A DNA stretch of 64,000 nucleotides from Gammaproteobacteria bacterium (GTDB taxonomy: Bacteria; Pseudomonadota; Gammaproteobacteria; Eutrophobiales; Eutrophobiaceae), in assembly GCA_012103475.1 (NCBI GenBank), contig WLWS01000005.1, positions 377,001 to 441,000 on the forward strand, in the 5' to 3' direction. A program made the position numbers and the translations under genes. The notes below the pieces were generated by a model that saw only the letters and a list, made by a program, of their open reading frames with translations, did no database searches and had not been told where the DNA came from. Shown piece after piece: positions 32,106 through 41,179 of this stretch (position 1 is its first letter; each line of letters opens with the position of its first letter).

Positions 32106-32963
32106 CTAATTCTCGTTATTGCGATGATAAATCAAATTCGTAATCTGCTCTGACACTAAACCCATTAGAAAAATTGTGATTGAAGTAGTAAACAAAAGTG
32201 CACTCATATTCGTAAACCTTCCTGCTGTAATAAAAGTATACAAATAATAAAACATACCCGTAAAAAAACTACAGGCGCTAAGAGGCAAAAATATTTTTAA
32301 GGGAGAATACAATGTGCCGATTTTGAACAGAATGAGCAAAAATCGAGCGCCATCTTTCAGTATCCTGATGTGGCTATTACCTATGCGTTTTTCAGCCTCA
32401 ATAGGAAGATAAGCGACCGAGTAGCCGGATCTGAAAAAAGCCATGGTAGAAGTGGTGGGATAAGAAAAACCATTTGGCAGAAGATAAAGAAACTGTCTGA
32501 ATTTTTTTGCGTTTACTGCCCTGAACCCTGATGTTAAATCCGGAATCTTGTGCCCGACCATAAGCGAGGCAAACCAGTTATAAAAACTATTGGCACACAA
32601 ACGGCCGAGACTGGCCTGAGACGCCCCCGAACGCGCTCCTACTACTAAATCATAGCCTTCCTTTATCTTGTCCAGAAGCATTGATATATCAGAAGGTTTG
32701 TGTTGTCCGTCAGCATCCATAAAAACCAGAGTCTGACCCTGGGCTTTGCGCGCTCCCGCCTTTATAGCCGCACCATTGCCTATAGAGTAAGGCTGCAACA
32801 GATGCGTCACCTTGTTTTTTCCACAAAGCTCCGCCGTGTTGTCAGTGGAACCATCATCAACGACAATGATCTCATTATCCGGAAATTCCTCTCTCAGCTT
32901 CGGCAGTAAATCTATCAGTGCTGCAGCTTCATTTTTTGCCGGTAATATTATGCTGATATCCAT
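32106..32963 (-). CDS. GT2 glycosyltransferase with C-terminal membrane helices
   Basis: 285 residues. Motifs IILPAKNEAAALIDLL, VDDGSTDNT, MDADGQHKP and DLTSGFRAVNAKKF place it in the same DPM1-like GT2 class as its neighbour, with two C-terminal helices (about 225-275). Two such paralogs side by side suggest two different sugars or a two-step supply to the two GT-C proteins flanking them. Sugar identity cannot be read from sequence. Confidence 0.9.
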   Translation of the reverse strand: MDISIILPAKNEAAALIDLLPKLREEFPDNEIIVVDDGSTDNTAELCGKNKVTHLLQPYSIGNGAAIKAGARKAQGQTLVFMDADGQHKPSDISMLLDKIKEGYDLVVGARSGASQASLGRLCANSFYNWFASLMVGHKIPDLTSGFRAVNAKKFRQFLYLLPNGFSYPTTSTMAFFRSGYSVAYLPIEAEKRIGNSHIRILKDGARFLLILFKIGTLYSPLKIFLPLSACSFFTGMFYYLYTFITAGRFTNMSALLFTTSITIFLMGLVSEQITNLIYHRNNEN

Positions 32964-32989
32964 GCTTTATTTTATCTGGTTGAAAAAAG

Positions 32990-34906
32990 TTAGTTAAGAT
33001 TGAGCATTCGCGATCTGGTATCTGTGATTTGTTTCTTAAACATTCCAAGTTGATCCTGTAGCTCTAAAAGATCCAGTGTACGTATTACCTGTTCCCTGTA
33101 GCCACCTCTTTCATAATACGTTGAAAGTAGCATATAGTCTTCCAGCATCGGATGTGCCATTGTAGATTCGAGCAGAGTAGTGATAGCTAAATCAATATTT
33201 TCTCGAGTCTCCGCCAGATATTTGGCGTAGTTTATCAACAGCGAACGTTTGAAATAGCCTTCCATTTCCGGATTCCTTAATAGCGCGTCTTTAATCCTTT
33301 CTAATTCTTCATGCGAAATCACACAGTTTTCTGTATCAAGGCAAGCCGTGTAGTTTTTGAAAATATTGACCATAGAAATATCTATTTTACCGGCGGGTAA
33401 TATAGTAACCAATTCGTCGATTAAACCTTCAGGTGGTGCCTCTCCAATCTGCACATAAGTTTCCAGTACGCCCATTTCGCCTGTGACAGCCTGACTATCA
33501 AGCGCCCTGATGGCTTTAAAATGTTTAAGCGCCATTTTACGATTTTCATCGCGATGTTTGCCTGCTGGAATATTCATTGCGTACAGTTTAAAAACCTGTC
33601 CTGCACTGAAATTTGCCCGGACCGACTTCGGGTGATTCATTGCCTCAAGTATCATCGCACTATAATCACCTGAGTAATGATGAGAAAGTAATCTTGTAGA
33701 AAAAGAATATCCAGTGAAAACCAATAAGAGGATACCAAGTAGTATCTTTCTATACTCCTTGATAATCAGCAAAGACGGTCCTACCAGAGTCATGAATATG
33801 CCAAGACAAGGCAGATAATTTCTATGTATAAACATTAGCTCAAGCGGATGAACCGTTGATTCCAGAATATGTCCACCAAAAAACCAGAAAATGCCCAGAC
33901 TGAATAGGACATTTTTTCGCCTCAACCTGAAAGCTGAAACTAATAAAACAAAAATTGTCAGTATGGCCAGGATTGTTTTCGGGGGAGATAACATCGACGT
34001 CGACAAAATAATATCATCGTTGTACAGGCCCATATCGCGAATATCAGGCACCAATATCAGACGCATGTAATCGACGACAATTCTTGATTCGGTTAACAGA
34101 CGTTCACTCAGCGTGAAATCCCGATATGCATAAGCGCCAAGTAGGAATGAGGGCTTATAGGCAACGTAACATAAACCCACAATCCAGGGCAGCGCTACCA
34201 GTACCCAGGTGATTGTTAAAAACCGTTTCTGCGAGGCGGACTCACTCTGAAAACGATACAAAAGCCATTCCATTGCAAACAAAAATATACTGAAAGACAA
34301 GGCGCTCTCTTTACTCAGAATTCCCAGACTCCATGAGCCAAGCATCACAGCCCCAAGGAAGTACGCTTTACCTGCCTTTGGTTTTTCATTTCGAAGCTTT
34401 AGGTAAATATATAAAGCCAGTAGTACAAAGGTGCTCGACAAGGAAGTCATCCGTTGAACTATATAACTGACAGAAGTGATATTGATTGGATGAATCAACC
34501 ATATACCAGCAACTATGCTGGGGAGATATTTAGTATCAAGCCGGGTTATTTCCGCTATTCGTCGAAAAAATTGCTTACAGAAAAGTAACAGTAACAAGGA
34601 GTTGAACAAATGAATAAGCAGGTTTGTCAGCTTCATCCACCAGGGATCCATGCCGGTGAAAATATGATTGAGTGCAAAACTAAACATCGAAATGGGACGC
34701 TTTAAGGGGCCACTATGGCTACTTAGTGAGGCCTGCCATAAATCGCTTGCTGAAAAGCTTTCGACTTTCAGATGTTGGTTTTCAGATATGTTACCGACAT
34801 CGTCGAAGATGAAGCCTCCACCGAGGCCGGGATAATACGCCCAGATACTCAACAGTATCGCTGCTAGAAAAAATACGCGTCCAAAGTTCAGGAAATTAAT
34901 GGACAT
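32990..34906 (-). CDS. GT-C type membrane glycosyltransferase with TPR-like tail, next to pilA
   Basis: About 638 residues from ATG 34906. The first loop carries GGGFIFDDVGNI, whose adjacent acidic residues are typical for GT-C catalytic loops, here similar to the TMTC/DUF1736 layout. About eleven helices follow up to residue 400, then a soluble helical region that looks TPR-like (for example MALKHFKAIRALDS). The frame is open to 34942, but that ATG is inside the pilA terminator stem; ATG 34906 follows its T tract. Position directly after pilA matches TfpO/TfpW-type pilin glycosyltransferases. Function is inference. Confidence 0.8.
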   Translation of the reverse strand: MSINFLNFGRVFFLAAILLSIWAYYPGLGGGFIFDDVGNISENQHLKVESFSASDLWQASLSSHSGPLKRPISMFSFALNHIFTGMDPWWMKLTNLLIHLFNSLLLLLFCKQFFRRIAEITRLDTKYLPSIVAGIWLIHPINITSVSYIVQRMTSLSSTFVLLALYIYLKLRNEKPKAGKAYFLGAVMLGSWSLGILSKESALSFSIFLFAMEWLLYRFQSESASQKRFLTITWVLVALPWIVGLCYVAYKPSFLLGAYAYRDFTLSERLLTESRIVVDYMRLILVPDIRDMGLYNDDIILSTSMLSPPKTILAILTIFVLLVSAFRLRRKNVLFSLGIFWFFGGHILESTVHPLELMFIHRNYLPCLGIFMTLVGPSLLIIKEYRKILLGILLLVFTGYSFSTRLLSHHYSGDYSAMILEAMNHPKSVRANFSAGQVFKLYAMNIPAGKHRDENRKMALKHFKAIRALDSQAVTGEMGVLETYVQIGEAPPEGLIDELVTILPAGKIDISMVNIFKNYTACLDTENCVISHEELERIKDALLRNPEMEGYFKRSLLINYAKYLAETRENIDLAITTLLESTMAHPMLEDYMLLSTYYERGGYREQVIRTLDLLELQDQLGMFKKQITDTRSRMLNLN

Positions 34907-34913
34907 AGGGTCT

Positions 34914-34942
34914 AAAAAAAATGCCCCACACAGGTGGGGCAT
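34914..34942 (-). terminator. Rho-independent terminator of pilA
   Basis: On the minus strand ATGCCCCAC pairs perfectly with GTGGGGCAT over nine bases around a four-base loop (CTGT), then seven or eight T residues follow. It lies 31 bases after the pilA stop and just before the membrane glycosyltransferase start, so that gene depends on read-through or another promoter. Confidence 0.93.
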
Positions 34943-34973
34943 TCATTAAGCTAACTACTAGAGTAGCTATGTC

Positions 34974-35384
34974 TTACTTACAAGATGCAGGCAACAGTTT
35001 TGCCGGACTACCTGTACATGTCCAGGTAACAACACCAGAAGTGGCGTCCATATCCGGAGTCAGAATAATAGTTACTGACGGGGTAATACCGGAACTCAGA
35101 ACGGTAATAACACCAGTTGCTTTGGTAATTGAACTAGTGGATGAAACATTCTTACCACCAGTAGGAATACTAATACCAGAACCAGCATTGGTCAGAGTAC
35201 CTTTGACCTGTACAAACTCTGAAATATTAATTTTCGCATCAGCACCGGCAAGAATCATCTCAGATACTTTTGCTCTGTTTGTGTAATCCTGGTACGCGGG
35301 CAATGCGACCGCAGCCAGAATACCGATGATCGCTACCACGATCATTAACTCGATAAGGGTAAAACCCTGTTGCTTATTATTCAT
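34974..35384 (-). CDS. pilA: Type IV major pilin
   Basis: 136 residues, a class IVa prepilin. The short leader MNNKQQG is cut before [22 protein letters not shown], with Glu5 of the mature protein kept. A disulfide loop is formed by the C-terminal cysteines in [16 protein letters not shown]. The middle is rich in Ser and Thr ([13 protein letters not shown]), which would suit O-glycosylation, and the last residue is Lys, not the C-terminal Ser that TfpO modifies. A strong AGGAG lies seven bases before the ATG. pilD, which would process it, is at 58.3 kb. Confidence 0.95.
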   Translation of the reverse strand: MNNKQQGFTLIELMIVVAIIGILAAVALPAYQDYTNRAKVSEMILAGADAKINISEFVQVKGTLTNAGSGISIPTGGKNVSSTSSITKATGVITVLSSGITPSVTIILTPDMDATSGVVTWTCTGSPAKLLPASCK

Positions 35385-35715
35385 TAGTAAATCTCCTAAT
35401 ATATGTAAATTAAACCATTCAATTGGCGCTTACGTTTGTCACCCAAAGTTAACGACCACGTTCACTCCCTACAATAAACCGTGTTCAATATTGAGGCCTA
35501 TTCCGGTACAGAGTATACAAGCATGATCCAGACCACATGAGCCAGAATAAGCGAAAAAACCACCTAAATGTTTATAAGTTATTGTATTTAATAACTATTA
35601 AATAATTATGAATATCCCACAAGTGAATTAAAAACCAGCAGAAATACAGGAAATTGTTCAGAAAATGTCAGTTTTTTACAAAAATTAGCGCCTTCGCAAT
35701 AGCGGATTCAGCGAA
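35385..35715. other. pilA upstream regulatory region
   Basis: 331 bases without a gene between pilR and pilA. It contains a sigma-54 promoter candidate (35520-35535) and, farther upstream, a strongly AT-rich stretch (about 35540-35660) where PilR would be expected to bind. The untranslated leader of pilA would be about 125 bases. I see no ORF of note and no repeat. Confidence 0.6.
35520..35535 (-). promoter_or_regulatory. pilA: Candidate sigma-54 promoter of pilA
   Basis: Read on the minus strand, TGGTCTGGATCATGCT has the invariant GG and GC ten bases apart and the flanking T residues of the -24/-12 consensus. It is about 135 bases upstream of the pilA ATG, and pilR, a sigma-54 activator, lies next to it. 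In Pseudomonas pilA is a PilR/sigma-54 gene, which supports the call. Confidence 0.6.
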
Positions 35716-37068
35716 TCATTCCTCATCAGCATCCAGATCCAGTTTCTTCAGCTTGTAACGAAGAGAACGTAGGCTGATGCCAAGTAAGTCTGCTGCTGCA
35801 GACTTTTTCCATTTCGCTTTCTCACAGGCGGCGATAATCAGCTTTCGCTCGATAGTCTCAAGATACAAGTCCAGATCAAGATCCGCAGAGAAACTATCTA
35901 TAATATTCAGGCTCTCATCTCCGGCGGCAGGACTCACTACTTCCTGAATCTCTATATGACTCTTCTCGATTTCATCGCCATCACAAAAGGCGACTGCCCG
36001 TTCGAGAATATTCTCCAGCTCTCTCACATTTCCCGGGAACGAATACGCTGTCAGACTATCTATCGCATCACGATTTAATTTTTTCTCTGGTAGTCCGGAC
36101 AAACTGGTAATCTTGTTTAGAGCATGAGAGGCCAACAGTTCAATATCTTCGCTGCGCTCGCGCAATCCGGGGATATCGAGCTGAATAACATTTATCCTGA
36201 AATACAAATCATTTCGAAAAAGCCCATGGTTTAGTTGCTCACCAAGATTCTTATGAGATGCACTGACGATACGAACATCTGTACTGTCTTCCTGTTTGGC
36301 GCCAATTGGTCTCAGTTTTTTTTCCTGTAAGACTCTGAGTAACTTTACCTGCATGTGGGCAGGAAGTTCTGCGATTTCATCCAGAAAAAGTGTGCCACCT
36401 TCAGCCTGTCTGAAAAGACCTTGCTTGTCAGCGTGAGCACCAGTAAAACTGCCTTTAACATGACCGAAAAACTCACTTTCCATTAATTCCGTAGGTATCG
36501 CCCCGCAATTAATAGCAACAAACGGTTTATCATTTCGGGCACTTTGTTCGTGAATCATACGGGCAACCAGTTCTTTGCCAGTACCTGATTCGCCATAGAT
36601 GTATATCGGAGCCTGAGTTCTGGCAACCCTGGCGATTTTCGTTCTGAGCTTAGCGATGCCTTCGCTTTGTCCGATAAGCTGAATCGCCGGAAGGGTTGTA
36701 TTTTTAGATAGTTTCAATGCACTGGAAATGAGGCTGCGCAAAAGAACGAGATCGATAGGTTTACTAAGAAAATCAAAAGCACCCGCTTTCAGGGACTGAA
36801 TCGCCGTCTCCATATTGCCATGGGCGGTTATAACGGCAATCGGCATACCTGGCCAATACTCCTGCACGTAAGCAACCAGATCCACACCATTGCCATCCGG
36901 TAGCCTCATATCGGTTAAACAAATATCGAACACTTTCGATTTCAAAGCAGCTTTAGCTGAAGATATATCACCGACGCAGGTACAGGTAATATCCATTCGA
37001 CTTAAGGTTATTTCCAGAAGCTCTCTAATATCGGGTTCGTCGTCAATGATCAGTGCTGATATTTCCAT
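35716..37068 (-). CDS. pilR: Sigma-54-dependent response regulator of type IV pilus genes
   Basis: 450 residues. Receiver domain with phospho-acceptor Asp53 (CLTDMRLPDG), AAA+ sigma-54 domain with GESGTGKE, the sigma-54 contact loop GSFTGA (Ser replaces the usual Ala) and GGTLFLDE, and a Fis-type helix-turn-helix at the C-terminus (SAAADLLGISLRSLRYKL). It follows pilS and precedes pilA, the classic pilSRA order. Start ATG 37068; a TTG at 37077 overlaps the pilS stop. Confidence 0.93.
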   Translation of the reverse strand: MEISALIIDDEPDIRELLEITLSRMDITCTCVGDISSAKAALKSKVFDICLTDMRLPDGNGVDLVAYVQEYWPGMPIAVITAHGNMETAIQSLKAGAFDFLSKPIDLVLLRSLISSALKLSKNTTLPAIQLIGQSEGIAKLRTKIARVARTQAPIYIYGESGTGKELVARMIHEQSARNDKPFVAINCGAIPTELMESEFFGHVKGSFTGAHADKQGLFRQAEGGTLFLDEIAELPAHMQVKLLRVLQEKKLRPIGAKQEDSTDVRIVSASHKNLGEQLNHGLFRNDLYFRINVIQLDIPGLRERSEDIELLASHALNKITSLSGLPEKKLNRDAIDSLTAYSFPGNVRELENILERAVAFCDGDEIEKSHIEIQEVVSPAAGDESLNIIDSFSADLDLDLYLETIERKLIIAACEKAKWKKSAAADLLGISLRSLRYKLKKLDLDADEE

Positions 37069-37073
37069 GCGTC

Positions 37074-38678
37074 TCAAATTATGGTGTGTTGTTTCTCATG
37101 ATGAGAAAAATAGATTCGAAAACAGCAGCCACTCTCAGTGTTGGAATGGAGATTTAAAGTGGCCTGGTTCGCCTCACACAATTCTCGAGCGATGTACAGG
37201 CCCAAACCACTGCCACCAGCGCTGGTCGTAAAAAATGGTTCAAACAACTGCTCTTCGACATTTTTTTCCATACCAGATCCGCAATCGATGATATCAATAT
37301 AAGGACGTTGAGTTGCCTTAACAATATCACAGTAAATTACGAGCAAAGGGCTGTTTTTGCTATAGCGGATACCATTTTCCGACAAGTTCCAAAGCACCTG
37401 ATGCAGCTGACTGGGATCCATATTCACGTATATATTCGTCGTTTTTACGATGATTTGCACATCATCAGCCTGTAATTGATGACGGGTTCTCAATTCCTGG
37501 GAGAATTTTTCCAAAAACTCATCCAGTTTTACGACAGTCGGTGTCGCTTTCTCACGGCGACTTATGCTCATGACGTTTTCAATTATATTGTTAACGCGTT
37601 TTGATTGATCACTGATAATTGTCGTTAGTCTTCGGTTTTCATCGGAGATTGACTCTGATTCAAATAGCAATTGTCCGGCATGGCTTATCGCCCCGAGGGG
37701 GTTGCGTATTTCATGGGCGATGCTTGCAGTGAGTCTACCAAGCGAAGCCAGCTTAAGATGCTGTGCCCGTTGTCGAATCGTAGACATGTCTTCCAGAAAT
37801 ATTAGTACTTCAAACTTTCTTTCCAGTTTAATTCTTGTGAATGATGCCTGAATATCCAGATTCTCGTTTCCGAGTTTGATTATCGTGCTGTGACGGCCGG
37901 TCAGTTCCAGCCATTCTCGCGCTCTCAGATCCAGTTCTGCCGATATCTCTGATAAAGTACTGAAGGTTGAATCAGCATCAATACCCAGCAATTGTCGGGC
38001 AGATTCATTCACCAGTACAACACTGAAACTATCATCCAGAACAACAATACCGGACTGTAGTCTTTGAACGATATGCTCGTTCAATATTGCCAGTTTTTCC
38101 AGATCGTCGGCACGTTCCTCAGCCAGCGCTTCAGAAACCTCAACACGTTTTGCCAGAGCATGGCTGATAATTGCCGTTGCGAAAAAAGTAATGCCGAGAA
38201 AACCAGCGTGCGTATAGTTTGGTGTCACACCAATCTGTTGCAGATGCATATAGGCTTCGTGGCCCAATACCATTATCGTCGTCACAGCAGCGTAAAGAAT
38301 TCCGGTCTTACCTGAACTCAGCAAACTGCCTCCTGCAACAGCTATAACAAGTAACATACCGAAACCACTGTTCAATCCGGCGCTGGCGTACATCATGATT
38401 GTTATGATAATGATGTCTATGAAAACACTGGTTCCGACTTGTAGAACGTAAGGGGGGGATTTCAAACGGACCAGAAGTTGTGCCGCTATGGATATAAACA
38501 GGTAGATATGTGCAGTGATTCCAAAAAGCTGACTGTCATACTCGCCTAAAGGCTCAGGTAGTTGGCCAATCCAGAAGAGTGATACGAATAAAAACGAAAT
38601 CAGAAAATGGTAGAAATTGAAATAAGTTAAGGCTTCCCAGGACACTTTCGTTGAGTGCTGATTCTTGCTTTCTTTCAT
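37074..38678 (-). CDS. pilS: Sensor histidine kinase of the PilS type
   Basis: 534 residues with about six transmembrane helices (residues 20-185), which in Pseudomonas sense the pilin pool in the membrane. A PAS domain (IVVLDDSFSVVLVNESARQLLG) comes next, then the phospho-His in SIAHEIRNPLGAISHAG, and the ATPase with SGGSGLGLYIAREL. It is immediately upstream of pilR and overlaps the start of the upstream small membrane gene by four bases. Confidence 0.93.
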   Translation of the reverse strand: MKESKNQHSTKVSWEALTYFNFYHFLISFLFVSLFWIGQLPEPLGEYDSQLFGITAHIYLFISIAAQLLVRLKSPPYVLQVGTSVFIDIIIITIMMYASAGLNSGFGMLLVIAVAGGSLLSSGKTGILYAAVTTIMVLGHEAYMHLQQIGVTPNYTHAGFLGITFFATAIISHALAKRVEVSEALAEERADDLEKLAILNEHIVQRLQSGIVVLDDSFSVVLVNESARQLLGIDADSTFSTLSEISAELDLRAREWLELTGRHSTIIKLGNENLDIQASFTRIKLERKFEVLIFLEDMSTIRQRAQHLKLASLGRLTASIAHEIRNPLGAISHAGQLLFESESISDENRRLTTIISDQSKRVNNIIENVMSISRREKATPTVVKLDEFLEKFSQELRTRHQLQADDVQIIVKTTNIYVNMDPSQLHQVLWNLSENGIRYSKNSPLLVIYCDIVKATQRPYIDIIDCGSGMEKNVEEQLFEPFFTTSAGGSGLGLYIARELCEANQATLNLHSNTESGCCFRIYFSHHEKQHTII

Positions 38679-38911
38679 TCCTTACTCTCATCCGCGGCAA
38701 GATGCTCGTGACTACAAAAATATGTCCCTTTTGATTCAATCGCTTCAGCGACCGATATATGCAGTTCGCAGTGCGAACATTTCACCATTTTTGGCACCAC
38801 CTTTTTCTCCGGCCTTGTTGACTTTTTTCTGGCCGCCGATGCGACGAACAAGCGCCTGAACCAGACTATGACTACACCAATCGTAAGAATTATTAGCAGG
38901 ATACGTAACAT
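38675..38911 (-). CDS. Small membrane-anchored zinc-ribbon protein (PP0621 family-like)
   Basis: 78 residues: one N-terminal transmembrane helix (LRILLIILTIGVVIVWF), a basic stretch, and a C-terminal CxxC-x(n)-C motif (KCSHCELHI, then YFCSHEHL) likely to bind a metal. It overlaps pilS by four bases and so is probably translated with it. Short proteins of this type precede pilS in other gammaproteobacteria; function unknown. Confidence 0.82.
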   Translation of the reverse strand: MLRILLIILTIGVVIVWFRRLFVASAARKKSTRPEKKVVPKMVKCSHCELHISVAEAIESKGTYFCSHEHLAADESKE

Positions 38912-39049
38912 TGTGCGTGAATTCTAAACCTCTGCTGGGCAAATTGACTGTAATTCATTAAACTTTCTTGGTTTTTGACGATACATTATTCATACAAATA
39001 GGCAATCAGGCTATATTTTTAACTAACTAACACCAACAAGGGAATAAAG

Positions 39050-40222
39050 ATGAACCTCCACGAATATCAGGCGAAGCTACTATTCGAACAATACGATATC
39101 CCCGTACCTCCGGGCAAACCCGCAAAGTCAGTAGCCGAGGCAAGCAAGTGTGCAGCTGAACTCGGTGGTGATAGCTGGGTGGTAAAAGCACAGGTTCATG
39201 CTGGCGGCAGAGGCAAAGCAGGTGGCGTTAAACTCGTCAACGGCAATGACGAGCTGGAAGAGTACGTAAAAAGTTTACTTGGTACTCAACTTGTTACCAA
39301 ACAGTCAGGTCCGGCTGGCAACCCCGTCGACTGTGTTCTGGTATCTGCCCTCTCGGAAATTGAATCTGAACTCTACCTGGGCATGCTTGTTGACCGGGCT
39401 GATCGTCGAATCGCAGTGATGGCATCCAGAGCTGGTGGAATGGATATTGAGGAAGTTGCTGCAACCGAGCCGGAAAAAATATTTACCTTTATGGTCGATC
39501 CGGTTATGGGTATGCAAAACCATCAATGCCGACGCCTAGGATTTCAACTGGAGTTTAATGCGACTCAGCAAAAACAACTAATAGCCATATTAAGAAGCAT
39601 CTATCAACTTTTTGTTGATAAGGACCTCAGTCTCGTTGAAATCAACCCGCTCATAATATCCAAAGCCGGAGATCTGGAGGCACTGGATGCCAAGGTTTCA
39701 GTCGATGACAACGCGTTATATCGACAGGCTGATCTCGAACAGTGGCGGGATGCGGCACAGGAAGATGAGAAAGAAAATGCGGCAAGAGAGTTCGACCTTA
39801 ATTATATCTCTCTGGACGGTAACATCGCCTGCATGGTTAATGGCGCAGGACTGGCAATGGCTACTATGGATATTATCAAATTGCATGGTGGGGAACCTGC
39901 CAACTTTCTTGATGTTGGAGGTGGCGCTACAAAAGAAAGAGTAGCTGAGGCTTTCAAGCTGATAGTCTCAGATCAAAAAGTTGAAGCTATTTTGGTCAAT
40001 ATTTTTGGCGGTATCGTGCGCTGCGACTTAATCGCTGAAGGAATTATAGCGGCGGTGAAGGAAGTTGGCGTGAAAGTACCTGTCGTTGCCCGGCTCGAAG
40101 GAACAAAGGTTGAAGAAGGGAAGCGTATGCTTGAAGAAAGTGGCCTGGCAATTATATCAGCAGATGACCTGACCGATGCTGCCAACAAAGTTGTTGCATC
40201 AGTAAAAGGAGGAGCCAGCTAA
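39050..40222 (+). CDS. sucC: Succinyl-CoA ligase beta subunit
   Basis: ATP-grasp subunit of the TCA-cycle enzyme (390 residues). N-terminal [12 protein letters not shown], the lid [19 protein letters not shown] and nucleotide-site [18 protein letters not shown] are intact, and FGGIVRCD lies near the C-terminus. SD AAGGGAATAAAG precedes the ATG. Shares one base with sucD (TAATG). Confidence 0.97.
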   Translation: MNLHEYQAKLLFEQYDIPVPPGKPAKSVAEASKCAAELGGDSWVVKAQVHAGGRGKAGGVKLVNGNDELEEYVKSLLGTQLVTKQSGPAGNPVDCVLVSALSEIESELYLGMLVDRADRRIAVMASRAGGMDIEEVAATEPEKIFTFMVDPVMGMQNHQCRRLGFQLEFNATQQKQLIAILRSIYQLFVDKDLSLVEINPLIISKAGDLEALDAKVSVDDNALYRQADLEQWRDAAQEDEKENAAREFDLNYISLDGNIACMVNGAGLAMATMDIIKLHGGEPANFLDVGGGATKERVAEAFKLIVSDQKVEAILVNIFGGIVRCDLIAEGIIAAVKEVGVKVPVVARLEGTKVEEGKRMLEESGLAIISADDLTDAANKVVASVKGGAS

Positions 40223-41097
40223 TGTCTATTCTGGTAAATAAAGATACAAAAGTCATCGTTCAGGGTTTCACCGGACGTCAGGGAACCTTTCACGCTGAGC
40301 AGGCGATTGAGTATGGCACTCAGGTTGTAGGTGGTGTCACCCCGGGAAGAGCCGGAGAAACTCATCTAGACAAGCCGGTGTTCAATACAGTTGCCGATGC
40401 GGTTAACGAAACCGGCGCCAATGCCAGCATGATCATGGTGCCAGCAGCATTTGCTGCCGAAGCAGTCACTGAAGCGGCGGACGCCGGAGTAGAACTCATT
40501 GTCTGCATTACCGAAGGAATACCTGTTATAGACATGGTTAAGGTCAGAGCGAATCTTGATCAATATCCCGGCACTCGCTTAATCGGTCCGAACTGCCCGG
40601 GCATTATCACACCAGGTGAATGTAAAATCGGTATCATGCCCGGAAGTATTCATATGCCAGGTAGCATCGGCATTGTTTCTCGCTCCGGCACTCTCACTTA
40701 TGAAGCAGTTCATCAAACTACTAACGCCGGGCTCGGACAGACAACCTGTGTCGGCATCGGTGGTGATCCAATTCACGGAATGAACTTCATAGATTGCCTT
40801 GGTTTATTCCAGGAAGATCCGGCTACCAAAGGAATTATAATGGTGGGTGAAATCGGTGGTACTGCCGAGGAAGAAGCAGCCGCTTTTATTAAAGCAAACG
40901 TTACTAAACCAGTTGTGGGTTATATTGCCGGGGTAACCGCTCCCCCTGGAAAACGCATGGGTCATGCTGGCGCCATTATCTCCGGCGGAAAGGGAACAGC
41001 TGAAGACAAGTTCGCTGCGCTGGAAGCTGCCGGAGTAAAAACAGTTGAGTCTCCTGCCTTGCTAGGTGAAACTATTTCGGCAGCTCTGACAAAGTAG
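40222..41097 (+). CDS. sucD: Succinyl-CoA ligase alpha subunit
   Basis: 291 residues. The CoA-binding Rossmann domain has [17 protein letters not shown], and the phospho-histidine is in [12 protein letters not shown]. The subunit forms a phosphoenzyme and carries CoA. Here sucCD stands apart from sucAB and sdh. Confidence 0.97.
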   Translation: MSILVNKDTKVIVQGFTGRQGTFHAEQAIEYGTQVVGGVTPGRAGETHLDKPVFNTVADAVNETGANASMIMVPAAFAAEAVTEAADAGVELIVCITEGIPVIDMVKVRANLDQYPGTRLIGPNCPGIITPGECKIGIMPGSIHMPGSIGIVSRSGTLTYEAVHQTTNAGLGQTTCVGIGGDPIHGMNFIDCLGLFQEDPATKGIIMVGEIGGTAEEEAAAFIKANVTKPVVGYIAGVTAPPGKRMGHAGAIISGGKGTAEDKFAALEAAGVKTVESPALLGETISAALTK

Positions 41098-41117
41098 GAT
41101 TTCTTATAACCATTTAC

Positions 41118-41160
41118 CCGACCTGATACTTAGAATTTATTTCGACTGTGTTCAGGTCGG
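41118..41160 (+). terminator. Long inverted repeat after sucD
   Basis: CCGACCTGA (41118-41126) and TCAGGTCGG (41152-41160) are perfectly complementary over nine bases with a 25-base loop. It lies 20 bases after the sucD stop and is followed only by TTAATAC, so it is a weak or factor-assisted terminator, or an mRNA stabiliser. Confidence 0.45.
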
Positions 41161-41179
41161 TTAATACCTGCGTTCCAAA

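Noticed and set aside
34906..34942. ATG at 34942 as start of the membrane glycosyltransferase
   Set aside because: It lies inside the pilA terminator stem and would code for a sequence read through the hairpin and T tract; ATG 34906 is preferred.
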